Shown one piece after another: positions 25,264 through 33,987 of a DNA stretch of 64,000 nt. Every line of letters starts with the position of its first letter. Within the stretch, counting starts at the first letter, position 1. The translations under genes and the position numbers were made by a program. The stretch is taken from assembly GCA_947623585.1 (NCBI GenBank), contig CANQHA010000013.1, positions 1-64,000 of the forward strand, read 5' to 3'. Under the pieces are notes generated by a model that saw only the letters and a program-made list of their open reading frames with translations, was not told where the DNA came from and ran no database searches. The DNA comes from an uncultured Clostridia bacterium (GTDB lineage Bacteria; Bacillota; Clostridia; Oscillospirales; Ruminococcaceae).

Positions 25264-26823
25264 TTACTTCGCATAGTCTACCGCGCGTGATTCTCGGATC
25301 AAATTGACTTTTATCTGACCCGGGTAATCCATTTCGTCCTCGATTTTTTTCGAGATATCGCGCGCGACTATCACCATTTGCTCGTCCGAAACCTTGTCGG
25401 GCATGATGATTATGCGCACTTCTCGGCCCGCCTGAATAGCGAACGCCTTTTCAACGCCGTCGAATCCCGAGCATATCTCCTCGAGCTTTTCGAGGCGTTT
25501 GACGTAGTTCTCAAAGTTTTCGCTTCGAGCCGCCGGGCGTGCAGCCGAGATAGCGTCGGCCGCCTGAACGAGCGCCGCGATCACGCTGTGGCACTCAACG
25601 TCGCCGTGGTGGGCCTCGATGGCGTGAATAATGTCGGGCGACTCTTTATATTTTTTGCAGACGTCAACGCCGATCTGAACGTGCGAGCCCTCGATCTCAT
25701 GAGAGAGCGCCTTGCCGATGTCGTGCAGAAGTCCCGCGCGGCGTGCGAGCGTCGGATCGACCCCGAGCTCGGAGGCCATCATTCCGGCAAGGTGAGCGAC
25801 CTCTATCGAGTGGTTGAGAACGTTCTGACGGTAGCTCGTGCGATAGTGCAGGCGGCCTATCAGCTTGATGAGCTCGTGGTTGAGGCCGTGGATATTGGCC
25901 TCCAAAACGGCGCGCTCGCCCTCCGACTTAATTACCTGCTCGACCTCGCGGCGAGCCTTATCGACCATTTCCTCAATGCGGGTGGGATGTATCCTGCCGT
26001 CCTGAATCAGCTTTTCAAGCGCAATGCGGGCGACCTCGCGGCGAACGGGATCGAAGCAGGAAAGGGTTATCGTCTCGGGAGTGTCGTCTATAATAAGGTC
26101 TACTCCGGTGAGCTGCTCGAGCGCACGGATATTTCTTCCCTCACGCCCGATGATTCTTCCTTTCATCTCGTCGTTAGGCAGCGGAACTACGCTGACCGCC
26201 GACTCGGATACCTGATCTGCGGCGCAGCGGGCTATCGCAAGCGAAATGAGCTGACGGGCTTTTGCCTCGCACTCTTCCTTGGCCTGCTGCTCGAAGTTGA
26301 GAATCTTGACCGCTTTTTCGTGAACAAGATCGTCTTCAAGCTGCTTGAGGAGGTATTCCTTTGCCTGCTCGACGGTGAACTGAGAAATTCTTTCGAGCAT
26401 CTCTATCTGACCCATTCTGACCTTTTCAGCCTCCGCCAGCTTTTCGTCGGCCTGCGCCAGCTTCTGCTGAACGAGCTCGTTTTTGTGCTCAAGGCTGTCG
26501 ATCTTCTTGTCAAGAGTCTCCTCTTTCTGCTGCACTCTTCTTTCCTGACGCGAAACCTCGGAGCGGCGCTCCTTTATCTCGCGTTCTGCTTCCTGACGAG
26601 CTTTGTAGATCTCGTCCTTTGTCTCGATGAGTTTTTCCTTTTTAAGAGAATCGGCGCTTTTGCGAGCTTCTTCCAAGATCCTCTCGGATTCCTGCTCGGC
26701 CGATCCTATACTGGCTTCTGCTTTTTTCTTTCTATCATTATAGCCGAGCTTGTAGCAGACTATTCCCGAAACGACCGCCGCTGCAACCGCGACCAAAAGC
26801 AGTATGATGTCCAATAAGGTCAT
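25264..26823 (-). CDS. rny: Ribonuclease Y
   Basis: Membrane-anchored endoribonuclease that starts mRNA decay in many Firmicutes. The ATG at 26823 (MTLLDIIL) is seven bases after AAAGGAG and gives 519 residues, the standard length. One TM helix (~4-26) is followed by a long charged coiled coil (~35-185, rich in Glu/Lys/Arg/Gln), a KH RNA-binding domain (~205-270, [19 protein letters not shown]) and an HD metal-dependent phosphohydrolase domain (~335-430, [18 protein letters not shown]) with the metal-binding His-Asp. It ends in SRAVDYAK as is typical. It has a near-consensus promoter of its own and is divergent from the thrS T-box leader. Confidence 0.97.
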   Translation of the reverse strand: MTLLDIILLLVAVAAAVVSGIVCYKLGYNDRKKKAEASIGSAEQESERILEEARKSADSLKKEKLIETKDEIYKARQEAEREIKERRSEVSRQERRVQQKEETLDKKIDSLEHKNELVQQKLAQADEKLAEAEKVRMGQIEMLERISQFTVEQAKEYLLKQLEDDLVHEKAVKILNFEQQAKEECEAKARQLISLAIARCAADQVSESAVSVVPLPNDEMKGRIIGREGRNIRALEQLTGVDLIIDDTPETITLSCFDPVRREVARIALEKLIQDGRIHPTRIEEMVDKARREVEQVIKSEGERAVLEANIHGLNHELIKLIGRLHYRTSYRQNVLNHSIEVAHLAGMMASELGVDPTLARRAGLLHDIGKALSHEIEGSHVQIGVDVCKKYKESPDIIHAIEAHHGDVECHSVIAALVQAADAISAARPAARSENFENYVKRLEKLEEICSGFDGVEKAFAIQAGREVRIIIMPDKVSDEQMVIVARDISKKIEDEMDYPGQIKVNLIRESRAVDYAK

Positions 26824-26914
26824 CGACATTCTCCTTTCATAAAAATTCGATATACTTAACAATAAAAGCATAAGTAGAGTATCATATAAGCATAATAATG
26901 CAATATACAGATAT

Positions 26915-26943
26915 ATTTTATACTTATTTTTCGCTTCTGTCAA
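26915..26943 (-). promoter_or_regulatory. Promoter of rny
   Basis: TTGACA (26943-26938), 17 bases, TAAAAT (26920-26915) on the minus strand, giving a leader of about 85 AT-rich bases. It lies back to back with the thrS promoter at 27002; the two -35 boxes are about 58 bases apart. Confidence 0.8.
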
Positions 26944-27001
26944 GGATTTTTTGAACGTTTGTCCCCAAAAATTTTTTCGGGCATAAAAGTCTCGCACCCT
27001 C

Positions 27002-27030
27002 TTGACATTTTCGGCGGGGTGTGATATTCT
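27002..27030 (+). promoter_or_regulatory. Promoter of the T-box/methyltransferase/thrS unit
   Basis: TTGACA (27002-27007), 17 bases, TATTCT (27025-27030). The predicted start near 27037 lies directly before the T-box leader. Confidence 0.82.
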
Positions 27031-27036
27031 TGTTAA

Positions 27037-27255
27037 AATTAAAACGTTGAGGGGAGATCCCGCCGGTCGGAAGACCTTTCAGGGAGCGCCGAAAAAGTGG
27101 AAACGGCGCGGCTTTTCGGGCGGCAAAAGGGCACCGCTCCCCGAGTGCGCCCAATCAGCGCCGCCGCCCAGCGTTATCGGGAGCTTGAGTTATAAACTTG
27201 GGTGGAACCGCGGCTTTTGCCGCCCCATGAGCAGAAATGCTTGTGGGGCGTTTTT
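27037..27255 (+). ncRNA. T-box riboswitch, threonine (ACC specifier)
   Basis: Leader that senses uncharged tRNA-Thr and controls thrS transcription. The base of stem I pairs GGGGAG (near 27051) with CTCCCC (27137). The specifier ACC (27133-27135) sits just 5' of that closing strand and is followed by G, the usual arrangement, and reads tRNA-Thr(GGU). The conserved T-box GGGTGGAACCGCGG is at 27200-27213. The terminator hairpin CGCCCCATGAGC/GCTTGTGGGGCG ends in TTTTT at 27251-27255. Between stem I and the T-box are GC-rich hairpins corresponding to stems II/III. Confidence 0.95.
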
Positions 27256-27290
27256 GTTTCTCCCGCTGTCATCAAAGGAGGATGCGCACG

Positions 27291-28100
27291 ATGAACGATT
27301 TATTTTGCGGCTTATTCAGCCGTCAGCCTAAAAAAGTGATTTGCGGCGATTACTACTACGGCACCGATGCCGACGGCGATCAATTTGATGAAGAGGACCG
27401 CGACTATTGGCTCGACAGCTGCTTCCGCAGCACATGGCAGAATAAGCAGCATGAAGGCCCCGTCCTCAAAGAGATCTTTAACGAGGTGCGCAGACTGTTT
27501 TCCGACGTTTCCGCGCCGTTTCTTGAGATCGCCTGCGGCCCGGGAATGGGTCTTGCTCCGATAATTTTAGGCAGCAATCCGCATCTCAGCTGTTTGGCGA
27601 CCGACGCCTGCTCGATACTTATCAAGTCTTGGCGCGAGTATATAAACACGGAGCTGCGTGATTTTAACATCGGTCTTGCTCAGTTCAGCGTCATGGATAT
27701 TCCGCTTGTTGACGGCGCTTTTGAAAATGTTACAAGCTACATCGGAGTTTCTTCAACAAGGGCTGGCAAAGAGGGCCAGATAAAAGCGCTGATGGAAATC
27801 CACCGCGTTTTAAAAGACGGCGGCAGGTTTGTCGCTATTGAAAGCGACGGCTGGGCGGATATTGAAGCGGTCAAAAAGGTCTATGCTTCGTGGGAACCGC
27901 CGCTTTGGAAGCCCTATGACGACGAGCCCGGCGAAACATGGAAAGAGATGTTTACAAGGTGCGGATTTGAAATCGAAGCCTGCGATAAGTCGTACTATCA
28001 TAAATGGGACAGATCCGACAACGAGTTCGGCAAACAGGCCGAGCACGTGGGCATTGAAATAGGAGACATCACCACACTGTATGTTCTGAGAAAAGTTTAA
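27291..28100 (+). CDS. Class I SAM-dependent methyltransferase
   Basis: The ATG at 27291 follows AAAGGAGG; 269 residues. The Rossmann SAM-binding motif I is LEIACGPGMGLAP (~79-91), motif II region TDACS, motif IV/V around MDIPLVDGAFENVTSYIGV, and MEIHRVLKDGGRFVAIE as the post-motif strand, the pattern of methyltransferase type 11 proteins. The substrate is not identifiable. It stands between the threonine T-box and thrS, so its transcription should rise when threonyl-tRNA is low. Its codon choice (many ATT, CTT, GTT and TTT) differs from GC-ending thrS, suggesting later insertion. Twenty-five bases separate it from thrS. Confidence 0.88.
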   Translation: MNDLFCGLFSRQPKKVICGDYYYGTDADGDQFDEEDRDYWLDSCFRSTWQNKQHEGPVLKEIFNEVRRLFSDVSAPFLEIACGPGMGLAPIILGSNPHLSCLATDACSILIKSWREYINTELRDFNIGLAQFSVMDIPLVDGAFENVTSYIGVSSTRAGKEGQIKALMEIHRVLKDGGRFVAIESDGWADIEAVKKVYASWEPPLWKPYDDEPGETWKEMFTRCGFEIEACDKSYYHKWDRSDNEFGKQAEHVGIEIGDITTLYVLRKV

Positions 28101-28125
28101 TACTATATAAATAGGAGGATACACC

Positions 28126-29889
28126 ATGAAAGTAATCTACTCAAACGGCACCGTCGGCGAGTGCGCACCCGAAGAGGAGCTGCACATTATCCGCCACTCC
28201 GCCGCACACATTATGGCTCAGGCCATATCAAGGCTCTGGCCCGAGGCAAAGTTCGCCTACGGCCCCGCCAACGAGACCGGCTTTTACTACGACGTCGATC
28301 TCGGCGACAAGACCATCGGCGAGGAGGACCTTGCGACCATCGAGGTCGAGATGAAAAAAATCGTCAAGGAGAACCTGCCGATACGCCCGTTCATTCTTCC
28401 GAGAGAGGAAGCGGTCGCTTTTATGCAGGAGCGCGGCGAGAAATATAAGGTCGAGCACATCGCCGACCTGCCCGAGGACGCGGTCATCAGCTTTTATAAG
28501 CAGGGCGACTACGTCGATATGTGCGTCGGGCCTCACCTTTGCTATACAAAAGCGCTCAAAGCGTTCAAGCTGACTGCGGTCTCGGGGGCATACTGGAAAA
28601 ACAATAAGGACAACAAGATGCTCACAAGAATAAAGGGCACCGCTTTCAAAACTCAGCAGGAGCTTGACGACTACCTCAAGCTGCTCGAAGAGGCCGAGAA
28701 GCGCGATCACCGCCGCATCGGCAAGGAAATGGGGCTGTTCATGCTCGCCGACGAGGCGCCGGGATTCCCCTTCTTCCTTCCGAAAGGAATGGCGGTCAAA
28801 AACGCCCTCATCGACTATTGGAGAGAGATACACACCCGCGAAAACTACGTTGAGGTGCAGACCCCGATGATCATGAACCGCCACCTTTGGGAGACTTCGG
28901 GGCACTGGGATCACTATAAAAACAATATGTATTCGACCGTCATCGACGACGAGATATACTGCGTTAAGCCGATGAACTGCCCCGGCGGCGTTATGGTCTA
29001 TAAATCTCAGCCGCACAGCTATCGCGATCTTCCGATGAGGGTCGGCGAGCTGGGACTTGTTCACCGCCACGAGCTTAAAGGTACGCTGCACGGACTTTTC
29101 AGGGTCAGATGCTTCACTCAGGACGACGCGCACATCTTCATGACAAGAGATCAGATCACCGACGAAATTATCGGCGTAGTTCACCTCATCGACGAGGTGT
29201 ACAAAAAATTCGGCTTCAAATATTCGGTCGAGCTTTCGACCCGCCCCGAGAACTCGATGGGCTCGGACGAAGACTGGGAAGCCGCAACAAACGGCCTCAA
29301 GCTCGCTCTTGAAAAGCTCGGTCTGCCCTATACGATAAACGAGGGCGACGGCGCTTTCTACGGTCCGAAGATCGACTTCCACATCGAGGACTCCCTCGGA
29401 AGAACATGGCAGTGCGGCACAATTCAGCTCGATTTCCAGATGCCGCTCAACTTCAACCTCGAATATATCGACCAAAACGGCGAGAAGCAGCGCCCGATAA
29501 TGATCCACCGCGTTGTCTTCGGCTCGATAGAGCGCTTTATCGGCAACCTCATAGAGCACTTCGCGGGAAAATTCCCGACATGGCTCGCGCCGGTGCAGGC
29601 AAAAGTCCTTCTCGTCTCGGAGAAGTGCTCGGATTACGGCCACAAGGTCTATGAAGCGCTGCGCTCCGAAAAAGTCAGGACCGAGCTTGACGACAGAAAC
29701 GAAAAGATCGGCTATATGATCAGAGAGGCGCAGGTAGTCGGCAGAGTGCCTTATATGGTCATCGTCGGTCAGAAAGAAGCCGATGAGGGCACCGTTTCGA
29801 TAAGAAAGCTCGATTCGACCGCCACCGAAACGATGAAGCTCGAGGAATTCGTGAAAAAGATCACCGACGAGATAAAAGACCGAGTCTGA
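28126..29889 (+). CDS. thrS: Threonyl-tRNA synthetase lacking the TGS domain
   Basis: Charges tRNA-Thr with threonine. The start has ATAGGAGGATACACC. 587 residues, about 55 shorter than the usual enzyme: only some 19 residues precede IIRHSAAH, so the N-terminal TGS domain is essentially missing. The editing domain is kept (HSAAH at 24-28; MCVGPHL). The class II catalytic core shows motif 2-type VHRHELKGTLHGLFRVRCF, the zinc Cys in PMNCPGG and motif 3 in IMIHRVVFGSIERF. The C-terminal anticodon-binding domain ends VSIRKLDSTATETMKLEEF. It is regulated by the T-box leader and cotranscribed with the methyltransferase. Confidence 0.97.
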   Translation: MKVIYSNGTVGECAPEEELHIIRHSAAHIMAQAISRLWPEAKFAYGPANETGFYYDVDLGDKTIGEEDLATIEVEMKKIVKENLPIRPFILPREEAVAFMQERGEKYKVEHIADLPEDAVISFYKQGDYVDMCVGPHLCYTKALKAFKLTAVSGAYWKNNKDNKMLTRIKGTAFKTQQELDDYLKLLEEAEKRDHRRIGKEMGLFMLADEAPGFPFFLPKGMAVKNALIDYWREIHTRENYVEVQTPMIMNRHLWETSGHWDHYKNNMYSTVIDDEIYCVKPMNCPGGVMVYKSQPHSYRDLPMRVGELGLVHRHELKGTLHGLFRVRCFTQDDAHIFMTRDQITDEIIGVVHLIDEVYKKFGFKYSVELSTRPENSMGSDEDWEAATNGLKLALEKLGLPYTINEGDGAFYGPKIDFHIEDSLGRTWQCGTIQLDFQMPLNFNLEYIDQNGEKQRPIMIHRVVFGSIERFIGNLIEHFAGKFPTWLAPVQAKVLLVSEKCSDYGHKVYEALRSEKVRTELDDRNEKIGYMIREAQVVGRVPYMVIVGQKEADEGTVSIRKLDSTATETMKLEEFVKKITDEIKDRV

Positions 29890-29920
29890 CGGCGATACTG
29901 CTAAAACCGCATAAAATACG

Positions 29921-29946
29921 CCCCGCCCCCAAAATCGGAGGCGGGA
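29921..29946. terminator. Hairpin after thrS, shared with an opposing transcript
   Basis: CCCCGCCCCC and GGAGGCGGGA form a stem with one mismatch around AAAATC. On the minus strand it is followed by GTATTTTATG, so it would also end a transcript from the orphan promoter at 30045-30075. On the plus strand the T run is poor. Confidence 0.5.
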
Positions 29947-30044
29947 CGATATATTATAACCACTTCTTCGGACGACTTCATGCCCTCATATATATAGACG
30001 TCAAAACGCCCGGAAAGGTTTCGCGAAAAATAAATTATGCTGTT

Positions 30045-30075
30045 ATTATACCCCCCCCCGTGCGGATTTTGTCAA
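30045..30075 (-). promoter_or_regulatory. Orphan consensus promoter with a G9 tract in its spacer
   Basis: On the minus strand TTGACA (30075-30070) and TATAAT (30050-30045) are both perfect but lie 19 bases apart, nine of which are a single run of G (C9 at 30051-30059 on the plus strand). It points to 30038-29921, where no open frame with a ribosome site is seen and a hairpin with a T run follows. So it may make an RNA of about 110-120 bases. Slippage to G7 would restore the optimal 17-base spacer. Confidence 0.55.
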
Positions 30076-30109
30076 GAGGGAAAGGCGAATTTTTTTGAAA
30101 AAGCGCGAA

Positions 30110-30290
30110 AATTTTGAGCTGCGAGGGGGCGAAGCCCGCGTCCCGCAGGGACGCCGCCCGCCCGCCGAAGGCGGCGGGCGCCGGCGCTTCGCGCCGGGGG
30201 CTTCGCCGAGCGGCACAGTGAGGTTCTCGCCTTTTTTAGGCAAAGCGCCCCGAGCCGGCAGCTTTGTGCGGCAAGCCGCAGATGAGCGGG
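30110..30290. repeat. GC-rich tract of consecutive short hairpins
   Basis: A chain of small palindromes, each closed by a GAAG/CTTC or GCAG-type loop: GGGCGAAGCCC, GTCCCGCAGGGAC, CGCCCGCCGAAGGCGGCGGGCG-like arms, CCGGCGCTTCGCGCCGG. A similar tract lies at 33884-33984. No gene is supported; open frames here are compositional. Confidence 0.65.
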
Positions 30291-30291
30291 C

Positions 30292-30514
30292 AAAAGGTAT
30301 TCAATCTTTCCATCTCACGATGTAAAGATTTCATGCTATTTTAAACCACCCCACCCCCGGCGGACTTTTTACGGATAGGGACAAATGCAACGCCCCCGCC
30401 CCTCGAGGGGCGGGGGCGTTTCCATGCAGTGCTTAGCTACAAAATTTTGATGGGGGTGGGGTGACTCCCAATAGCATCCATATTTTCCGGCGGAGGAAAA
30501 TATGGATACCTTTT
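30292..30514. repeat. Palindromic core repeat, copy B (223 bp)
   Basis: AAAAGGTAT to ATACCTTTT. The left hairpin is AATCTTTCCATC/GATGTAAAGATT around TCAC. Then come CACCCCACCCCCGG, the central palindrome with arms CCCCCGCCCC/GGGGCGGGGG, GGGGGTGGGGTGA, and the right hairpin with CATATTTTCC/GGAAAATATG arms. It lies between the converging 3' ends of thrS and the SGNH hydrolase gene, 15 bases from the latter's stop. Confidence 0.93.
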
Positions 30515-30528
30515 TACCCCCTCCCCTC

Positions 30529-31761
30529 TCAATCGGTATAAGCCACCGCGAGGACCTGAAGATCGCACTTCGGGTTGGCCTCGGGCGCCGAAAACTCGAC
30601 CCTGTAATCGCCGGCCTCGTCCGAGCGATAAAGTATTCCTATTGCCGGGCAGGACCAGCCGCCGTCAAGGTGCTCGTCAAATTCGCGCTCGGCGACGAGC
30701 TCGCCGTTGAAATATACCTTTGCGTTCAGCTTTTCAAAGCCGGTCTCTTTCATGGTCGGATAGATCACATAGGCGCACTTGCCGGTAAACTCAAAGACCA
30801 GCGGCTCGTTGTTCTCCGAGTACTGCTTGGTCCAGCCGTCGGAATAGTGGAAGCCCGTGCTCGTCTTTCTCCAACTGCCGATCTCGGCCGCCTCGGTGTC
30901 CGAGTGCTGCATCATATGCGCGTTATAGAAGTAAGTCGGATACATCGTATCTTCGGGCAGCGAAAAGTCCTCGGCGGGCGCTTCGGTGCGATCCGCCTCG
31001 TCATAGAAGTAAGAGATGAACTCGGCGACAACTGCGTTTCCCTCGGCGTGGGGGTGAGTGTAATCGCCCGAGAAGTCCTCCCACTTCATCGCGCCCTCGT
31101 CAAAGAGATAAGTGATCCCGTCGGCATAGCTTATCATCGGCAGATCGTAGTTTGCGCCTATCTCCTTTTTCCAGCCCTGAGAGGTCCAGCCCTCCCGCAT
31201 TCTCGCAAAGAGAAGTATCACTGCGGGCTTGGTCTCATATTCAAGCGCTTCTCGTATCATCGACTCGAAGGCCGCCCTTGTGTCCTCGTCGTCGCCGTCG
31301 TTGACGGCAAACTCGATGAAAACTATATCGGGCTGATTTTTCAGAACGTCGTTCTCAAAGCGCAGCGCGCCGAGGTTTGACGGCGTGCCGGATATCCCCG
31401 AGTTGAAATAGTGAACGTTCTCGCCCTTGCCCTTGCCGAAAGTATCTTTGAAATAGTTGTACGAGCGGTTGGCATAGCAGGTGTCAAGGTGGTCGCCCTC
31501 GGTGATCGAGCCGCCGATATAGACGATGTTGACGTCGTCGCCCTTTCGCGCCTTTTCAATAGCTTTTTTGAGGCGGAATGTGTTTCCCAAAGAGGTCAGC
31601 GACTTGATCTTTGCGTTGTTCATATATTCGTCCCACGAGGAGGGGTCGTCGATCCATTCAAGGCCCTCTTTTTTAGGCGCCTCGCCGCCGCAGCCGACGA
31701 GCATTCCCATTGAAAGCGCGGCAGTCAGCGCAAAAACAAAAGCTCTTTTCAGGTTGTTCAT
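30529..31761 (-). CDS. SGNH/GDSL hydrolase lipoprotein, carbohydrate-esterase-like
   Basis: Start at the ATG at 31761 (MNNLKRAFVF) six bases after AAAGGAGC; 410 residues. Lipobox LVGC (Cys24). An SGNH fold spans ~55-270: block I GGSITEGD with the nucleophile Ser85, the block II Gly in NSGISGTPSNLG, block III EFAVNDGDDE with Asn, and block V DYTHPHAEGN with the Asp-x-x-His pair. A C-terminal beta-sandwich (~290-410) resembles a small carbohydrate-binding or jelly-roll domain. Likely an extracellular deacetylase of acetylated polysaccharide such as mannan or xylan. It follows the MsmX-type ATPase gene and would complement the GH26 enzyme. Confidence 0.87.
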   Translation of the reverse strand: MNNLKRAFVFALTAALSMGMLVGCGGEAPKKEGLEWIDDPSSWDEYMNNAKIKSLTSLGNTFRLKKAIEKARKGDDVNIVYIGGSITEGDHLDTCYANRSYNYFKDTFGKGKGENVHYFNSGISGTPSNLGALRFENDVLKNQPDIVFIEFAVNDGDDEDTRAAFESMIREALEYETKPAVILLFARMREGWTSQGWKKEIGANYDLPMISYADGITYLFDEGAMKWEDFSGDYTHPHAEGNAVVAEFISYFYDEADRTEAPAEDFSLPEDTMYPTYFYNAHMMQHSDTEAAEIGSWRKTSTGFHYSDGWTKQYSENNEPLVFEFTGKCAYVIYPTMKETGFEKLNAKVYFNGELVAEREFDEHLDGGWSCPAIGILYRSDEAGDYRVEFSAPEANPKCDLQVLAVAYTD

Positions 31762-31788
31762 ATAAAAGCTCCTTTTTTCAAAATTAAC

Positions 31789-31810
31789 GGGCACGCAAAA
31801 CTGCGCGCCC
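31789..31810 (-). terminator. Hairpin between msmX and the esterase gene
   Basis: GGGCACGCA and TGCGCGCCC form a stem with one mismatch, followed on the minus strand by GTTAATTTTG. It lies between the ATPase stop (31834) and the esterase ribosome site, and may reduce read-through. Confidence 0.55.
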
Positions 31811-31833
31811 GCCGTGTAAGTATTCTTGCTTTA

Positions 31834-32976
31834 TCAGTTGATGATGACCTTTTCGGTTTCCTTGTCGAAGATGTGGATCCTGTTGGCGTCAAGGGCGCAG
31901 GTGATAACGTCCTGAGGTCTGGCGGTCGAGCGGTTGGAAACGCGGGCGGTGAGGTTTATTCCCTCGCAGTTGAGATAGAGATAAGTCTCAGCGCCCATCA
32001 TCTCGGCGATGTTGACGGTCGCTTCGATGATTCCGGTCTTGGCGGAGGAAATGAACATCTCCTCATCGTGAATGCACTCGGGGCGAACGCCGGTGATGAC
32101 TTCCTTGCCGACATAAGGCGCAAGCGCTTCCTCGTTGATCTTCGACTCGGGGATCTCGATCTGGAACTTGCGTCCTCTTCTCTCCTTGGTGTCCTCCGAG
32201 CCGAACTCGACGCAATATTTGCCGTCGTTCTTGATCAGCTTGGAGTCGATGAAGTTCATCTGAGGAGATCCGATGAATCCCGCGACGAACAGGTTGCAAG
32301 GATAGCTGTAAAGGGTCTGAGGAGTATCGACCTGCTGAATGAATCCGTCCTTCATGACAACGATCCTGTCAGCCATGGTCATAGCCTCGGTCTGGTCGTG
32401 GGTAACATAGATGAAGGTGGTTCCGAGCTTTTTGTGGAGCAGCGAGATCTCGGTTCTCATCTGAGCACGCAGCTTAGCGTCGAGGTTGGAAAGAGGCTCG
32501 TCAAGAAGGAAGACCTGAGGTTCGCGGACAAGCGCACGTCCGAGGGCGACACGCTGTCTCTGTCCGCCTGAGAGAGCCTTCGGCTTTCTGTCAAGCAGGT
32601 GAGAGATGTCAAGAATCCTTGCCGCTTCCTCGACCTTGCGGGCGATCTGATCCTTAGGGGTCTTTCTGAGCTTGAGGCCGAACGCCATGTTCTCAAAAAC
32701 GGTCATGTGAGGATAGAGGGCGTAGTTCTGGAAAACCATCGCGATATCTCTGTCCTTCGGGGCAATATCGTTTACAAGGCGGTTGCCTATGTAAAGCTCG
32801 CCGTCGGTGATCTCTTCCAGACCGGCTATCATTCTTAAAGTGGTGGATTTTCCGCAGCCCGAAGGACCGACAAAGATTATGAATTCCTTGTCCTTGATCT
32901 CGAGGCAGAAATCCGACACGGCAACAACGCCGCCGGGATATTTCTTGTAAATGTGCTTGAGTGATAAGCTAGCCAT
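31834..32976 (-). CDS. msmX: MsmX/UgpC-type sugar ABC transporter ATPase
   Basis: 380 residues, the standard length of CUT1 ATPases. Walker [10 protein letters not shown] (~38-46), Q-loop [14 protein letters not shown], signature [19 protein letters not shown], Walker [17 protein letters not shown] and switch His in [13 protein letters not shown]. The C-terminal OB-like regulatory domain (~240-375) has VRPECI and LTARVSN. It stands alone with no permease beside it. As MsmX in Bacillus energises several importers, it is the natural ATPase for the two ATPase-less permease pairs at 9389-18181. It has its own promoter, with a dyad in the spacer. Confidence 0.93.
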   Translation of the reverse strand: MASLSLKHIYKKYPGGVVAVSDFCLEIKDKEFIIFVGPSGCGKSTTLRMIAGLEEITDGELYIGNRLVNDIAPKDRDIAMVFQNYALYPHMTVFENMAFGLKLRKTPKDQIARKVEEAARILDISHLLDRKPKALSGGQRQRVALGRALVREPQVFLLDEPLSNLDAKLRAQMRTEISLLHKKLGTTFIYVTHDQTEAMTMADRIVVMKDGFIQQVDTPQTLYSYPCNLFVAGFIGSPQMNFIDSKLIKNDGKYCVEFGSEDTKERRGRKFQIEIPESKINEEALAPYVGKEVITGVRPECIHDEEMFISSAKTGIIEATVNIAEMMGAETYLYLNCEGINLTARVSNRSTARPQDVITCALDANRIHIFDKETEKVIIN

Positions 32977-33036
32977 ATTATAAAGGCCTCCCTTTTCGCA
33001 TTTTTGTTACACTAATACGGAATTAGCTACTCTTAT

Positions 33037-33065
33037 ATTATAACGGCAGATTTTGCCGAACACAA
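33037..33065 (-). promoter_or_regulatory. Promoter of msmX with an internal dyad
   Basis: TATAAT (33042-33037) lies 17 bases from a weak -35 TTGTGT (33065-33060). The spacer contains CGGCA-GATTT-TGCCG (33044-33058), an inverted repeat placed where a repressor or a MerR-like activator would bind. The minus-strand leader is about 55 bases. Confidence 0.6.
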
Positions 33066-33135
33066 GTGTTTTTTTAAACAAAGATGATTGACGCACTTTA
33101 TTTAATTTGACGGAAAAAAGTTGTAACACGGCGAA

Positions 33136-33849
33136 TTATTTCCCCGATAAAAGCGCTTTTTCCTCGTCGGCGGTGAGCTGTCGGGCTTGTCCCTCAAAAA
33201 GCTCGGGGTCGAGCTCGACGCCGGCTATCGAGACCCGCTTCAAATAGGTCACCTTATTTTCAAGCGAGGCGAACATTCGCTTTATCTGGTGATATTTGCC
33301 CTCGCGTATCGTCAGATAGCACTCGGTCGGGGAGACCTTTTGCAAAACTGCGGGCAGGCATTTTTCTTCGCCGAGATCGACCCCCTGCTCGAAAACAAAA
33401 GCGGCGTCTTCGGAAAGCGGCGACTTGAGCCTGACGAAATAGCGCTTCGGGACGTGGTTTTTCGGCGAGAGGATTCGGTGGGCGAGCTCGCCGTCGTCGG
33501 TTATCAGAACGAAGCCGACGGTGTCCTTGTCAAGCCTTCCCGCCGGGAAAAGCCCGGGTCTTCTCAAATCGGGCGGCAAAAGCTGCAAAACCGTCTCGGA
33601 GAGGCCGTCGCGGGTAGCGCAGACGGCCCCCGCCGGCTTGTTGAGCATGATGTATAGGTGCTTTTTGTAGCCGACGGTCTTTCCGCAAAGTTCGACCGAG
33701 TCGCTCTCGGGTGAGATCTTCAGCTCGGGTGTGCGGACGCACCTGCCGTTTACCGAGCATTTTCCGCCGCGGATAAGACTGCGGGCGGCGCTGCGCGAAA
33801 CGTCGGGAAGCTGCGAGGATATGAATTTGTCAAGTCTTTGAACTTCCAT
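33136..33849 (-). CDS. RsuA/RluB-family pseudouridine synthase
   Basis: 237 residues. An N-terminal S4 RNA-binding domain (~1-50, RLDKFISSQLPDVSRSAARSL) is followed by the catalytic domain with the nucleophilic Asp in FPAGRLDKDTVGFVLIT (~100-116) and the YFVRL and REGKYHQIKRMF motifs of the RsuA group. The size and the GRLDKDT signature favour a 16S rRNA pseudouridine-516 synthase, but 23S-specific relatives cannot be excluded. AAAGGACATCCC precedes the ATG. It is monocistronic, with a GC-rich hairpin tract upstream. Confidence 0.92.
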   Translation of the reverse strand: MEVQRLDKFISSQLPDVSRSAARSLIRGGKCSVNGRCVRTPELKISPESDSVELCGKTVGYKKHLYIMLNKPAGAVCATRDGLSETVLQLLPPDLRRPGLFPAGRLDKDTVGFVLITDDGELAHRILSPKNHVPKRYFVRLKSPLSEDAAFVFEQGVDLGEEKCLPAVLQKVSPTECYLTIREGKYHQIKRMFASLENKVTYLKRVSIAGVELDPELFEGQARQLTADEEKALLSGK

Positions 33850-33883
33850 GGGATGTCCTTTCTTTTGAAAGCGCAGCGCAGAG

Positions 33884-33984
33884 GGGGCGCAGCCCCGGCG
33901 CGCCGAAGGCGCGCATCCGCCGCCCCCTGCGGGGCGGCGGAGCCCCCCGCTTCGCGGGGGCGGGCTGCGCCCGCACCGAGGCGC
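33884..33984. repeat. GC-rich hairpin tract
   Basis: Successive palindromes with short loops: GCGCGCCGAAGGCGCGC, arms CCGCCGCCCC/GGGGCGGCGG and arms CCCCCGC/GCGGGGG. It resembles 30110-30290 and fills the gap between the DUF4830 stop and the pseudouridine synthase start region. No gene is seen. Confidence 0.65.
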
Positions 33985-33987
33985 GCT

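Noticed and set aside
25378..26817. 479-residue plus-strand open frame opposite rny
   Set aside because: Shadow of the coiled-coil and HD coding region; rny is unmistakable on the other strand.
28228..29643. 471-residue minus-strand open frame within thrS
   Set aside because: Mirror frame of a clear synthetase gene; no start signals and no recognisable domain.
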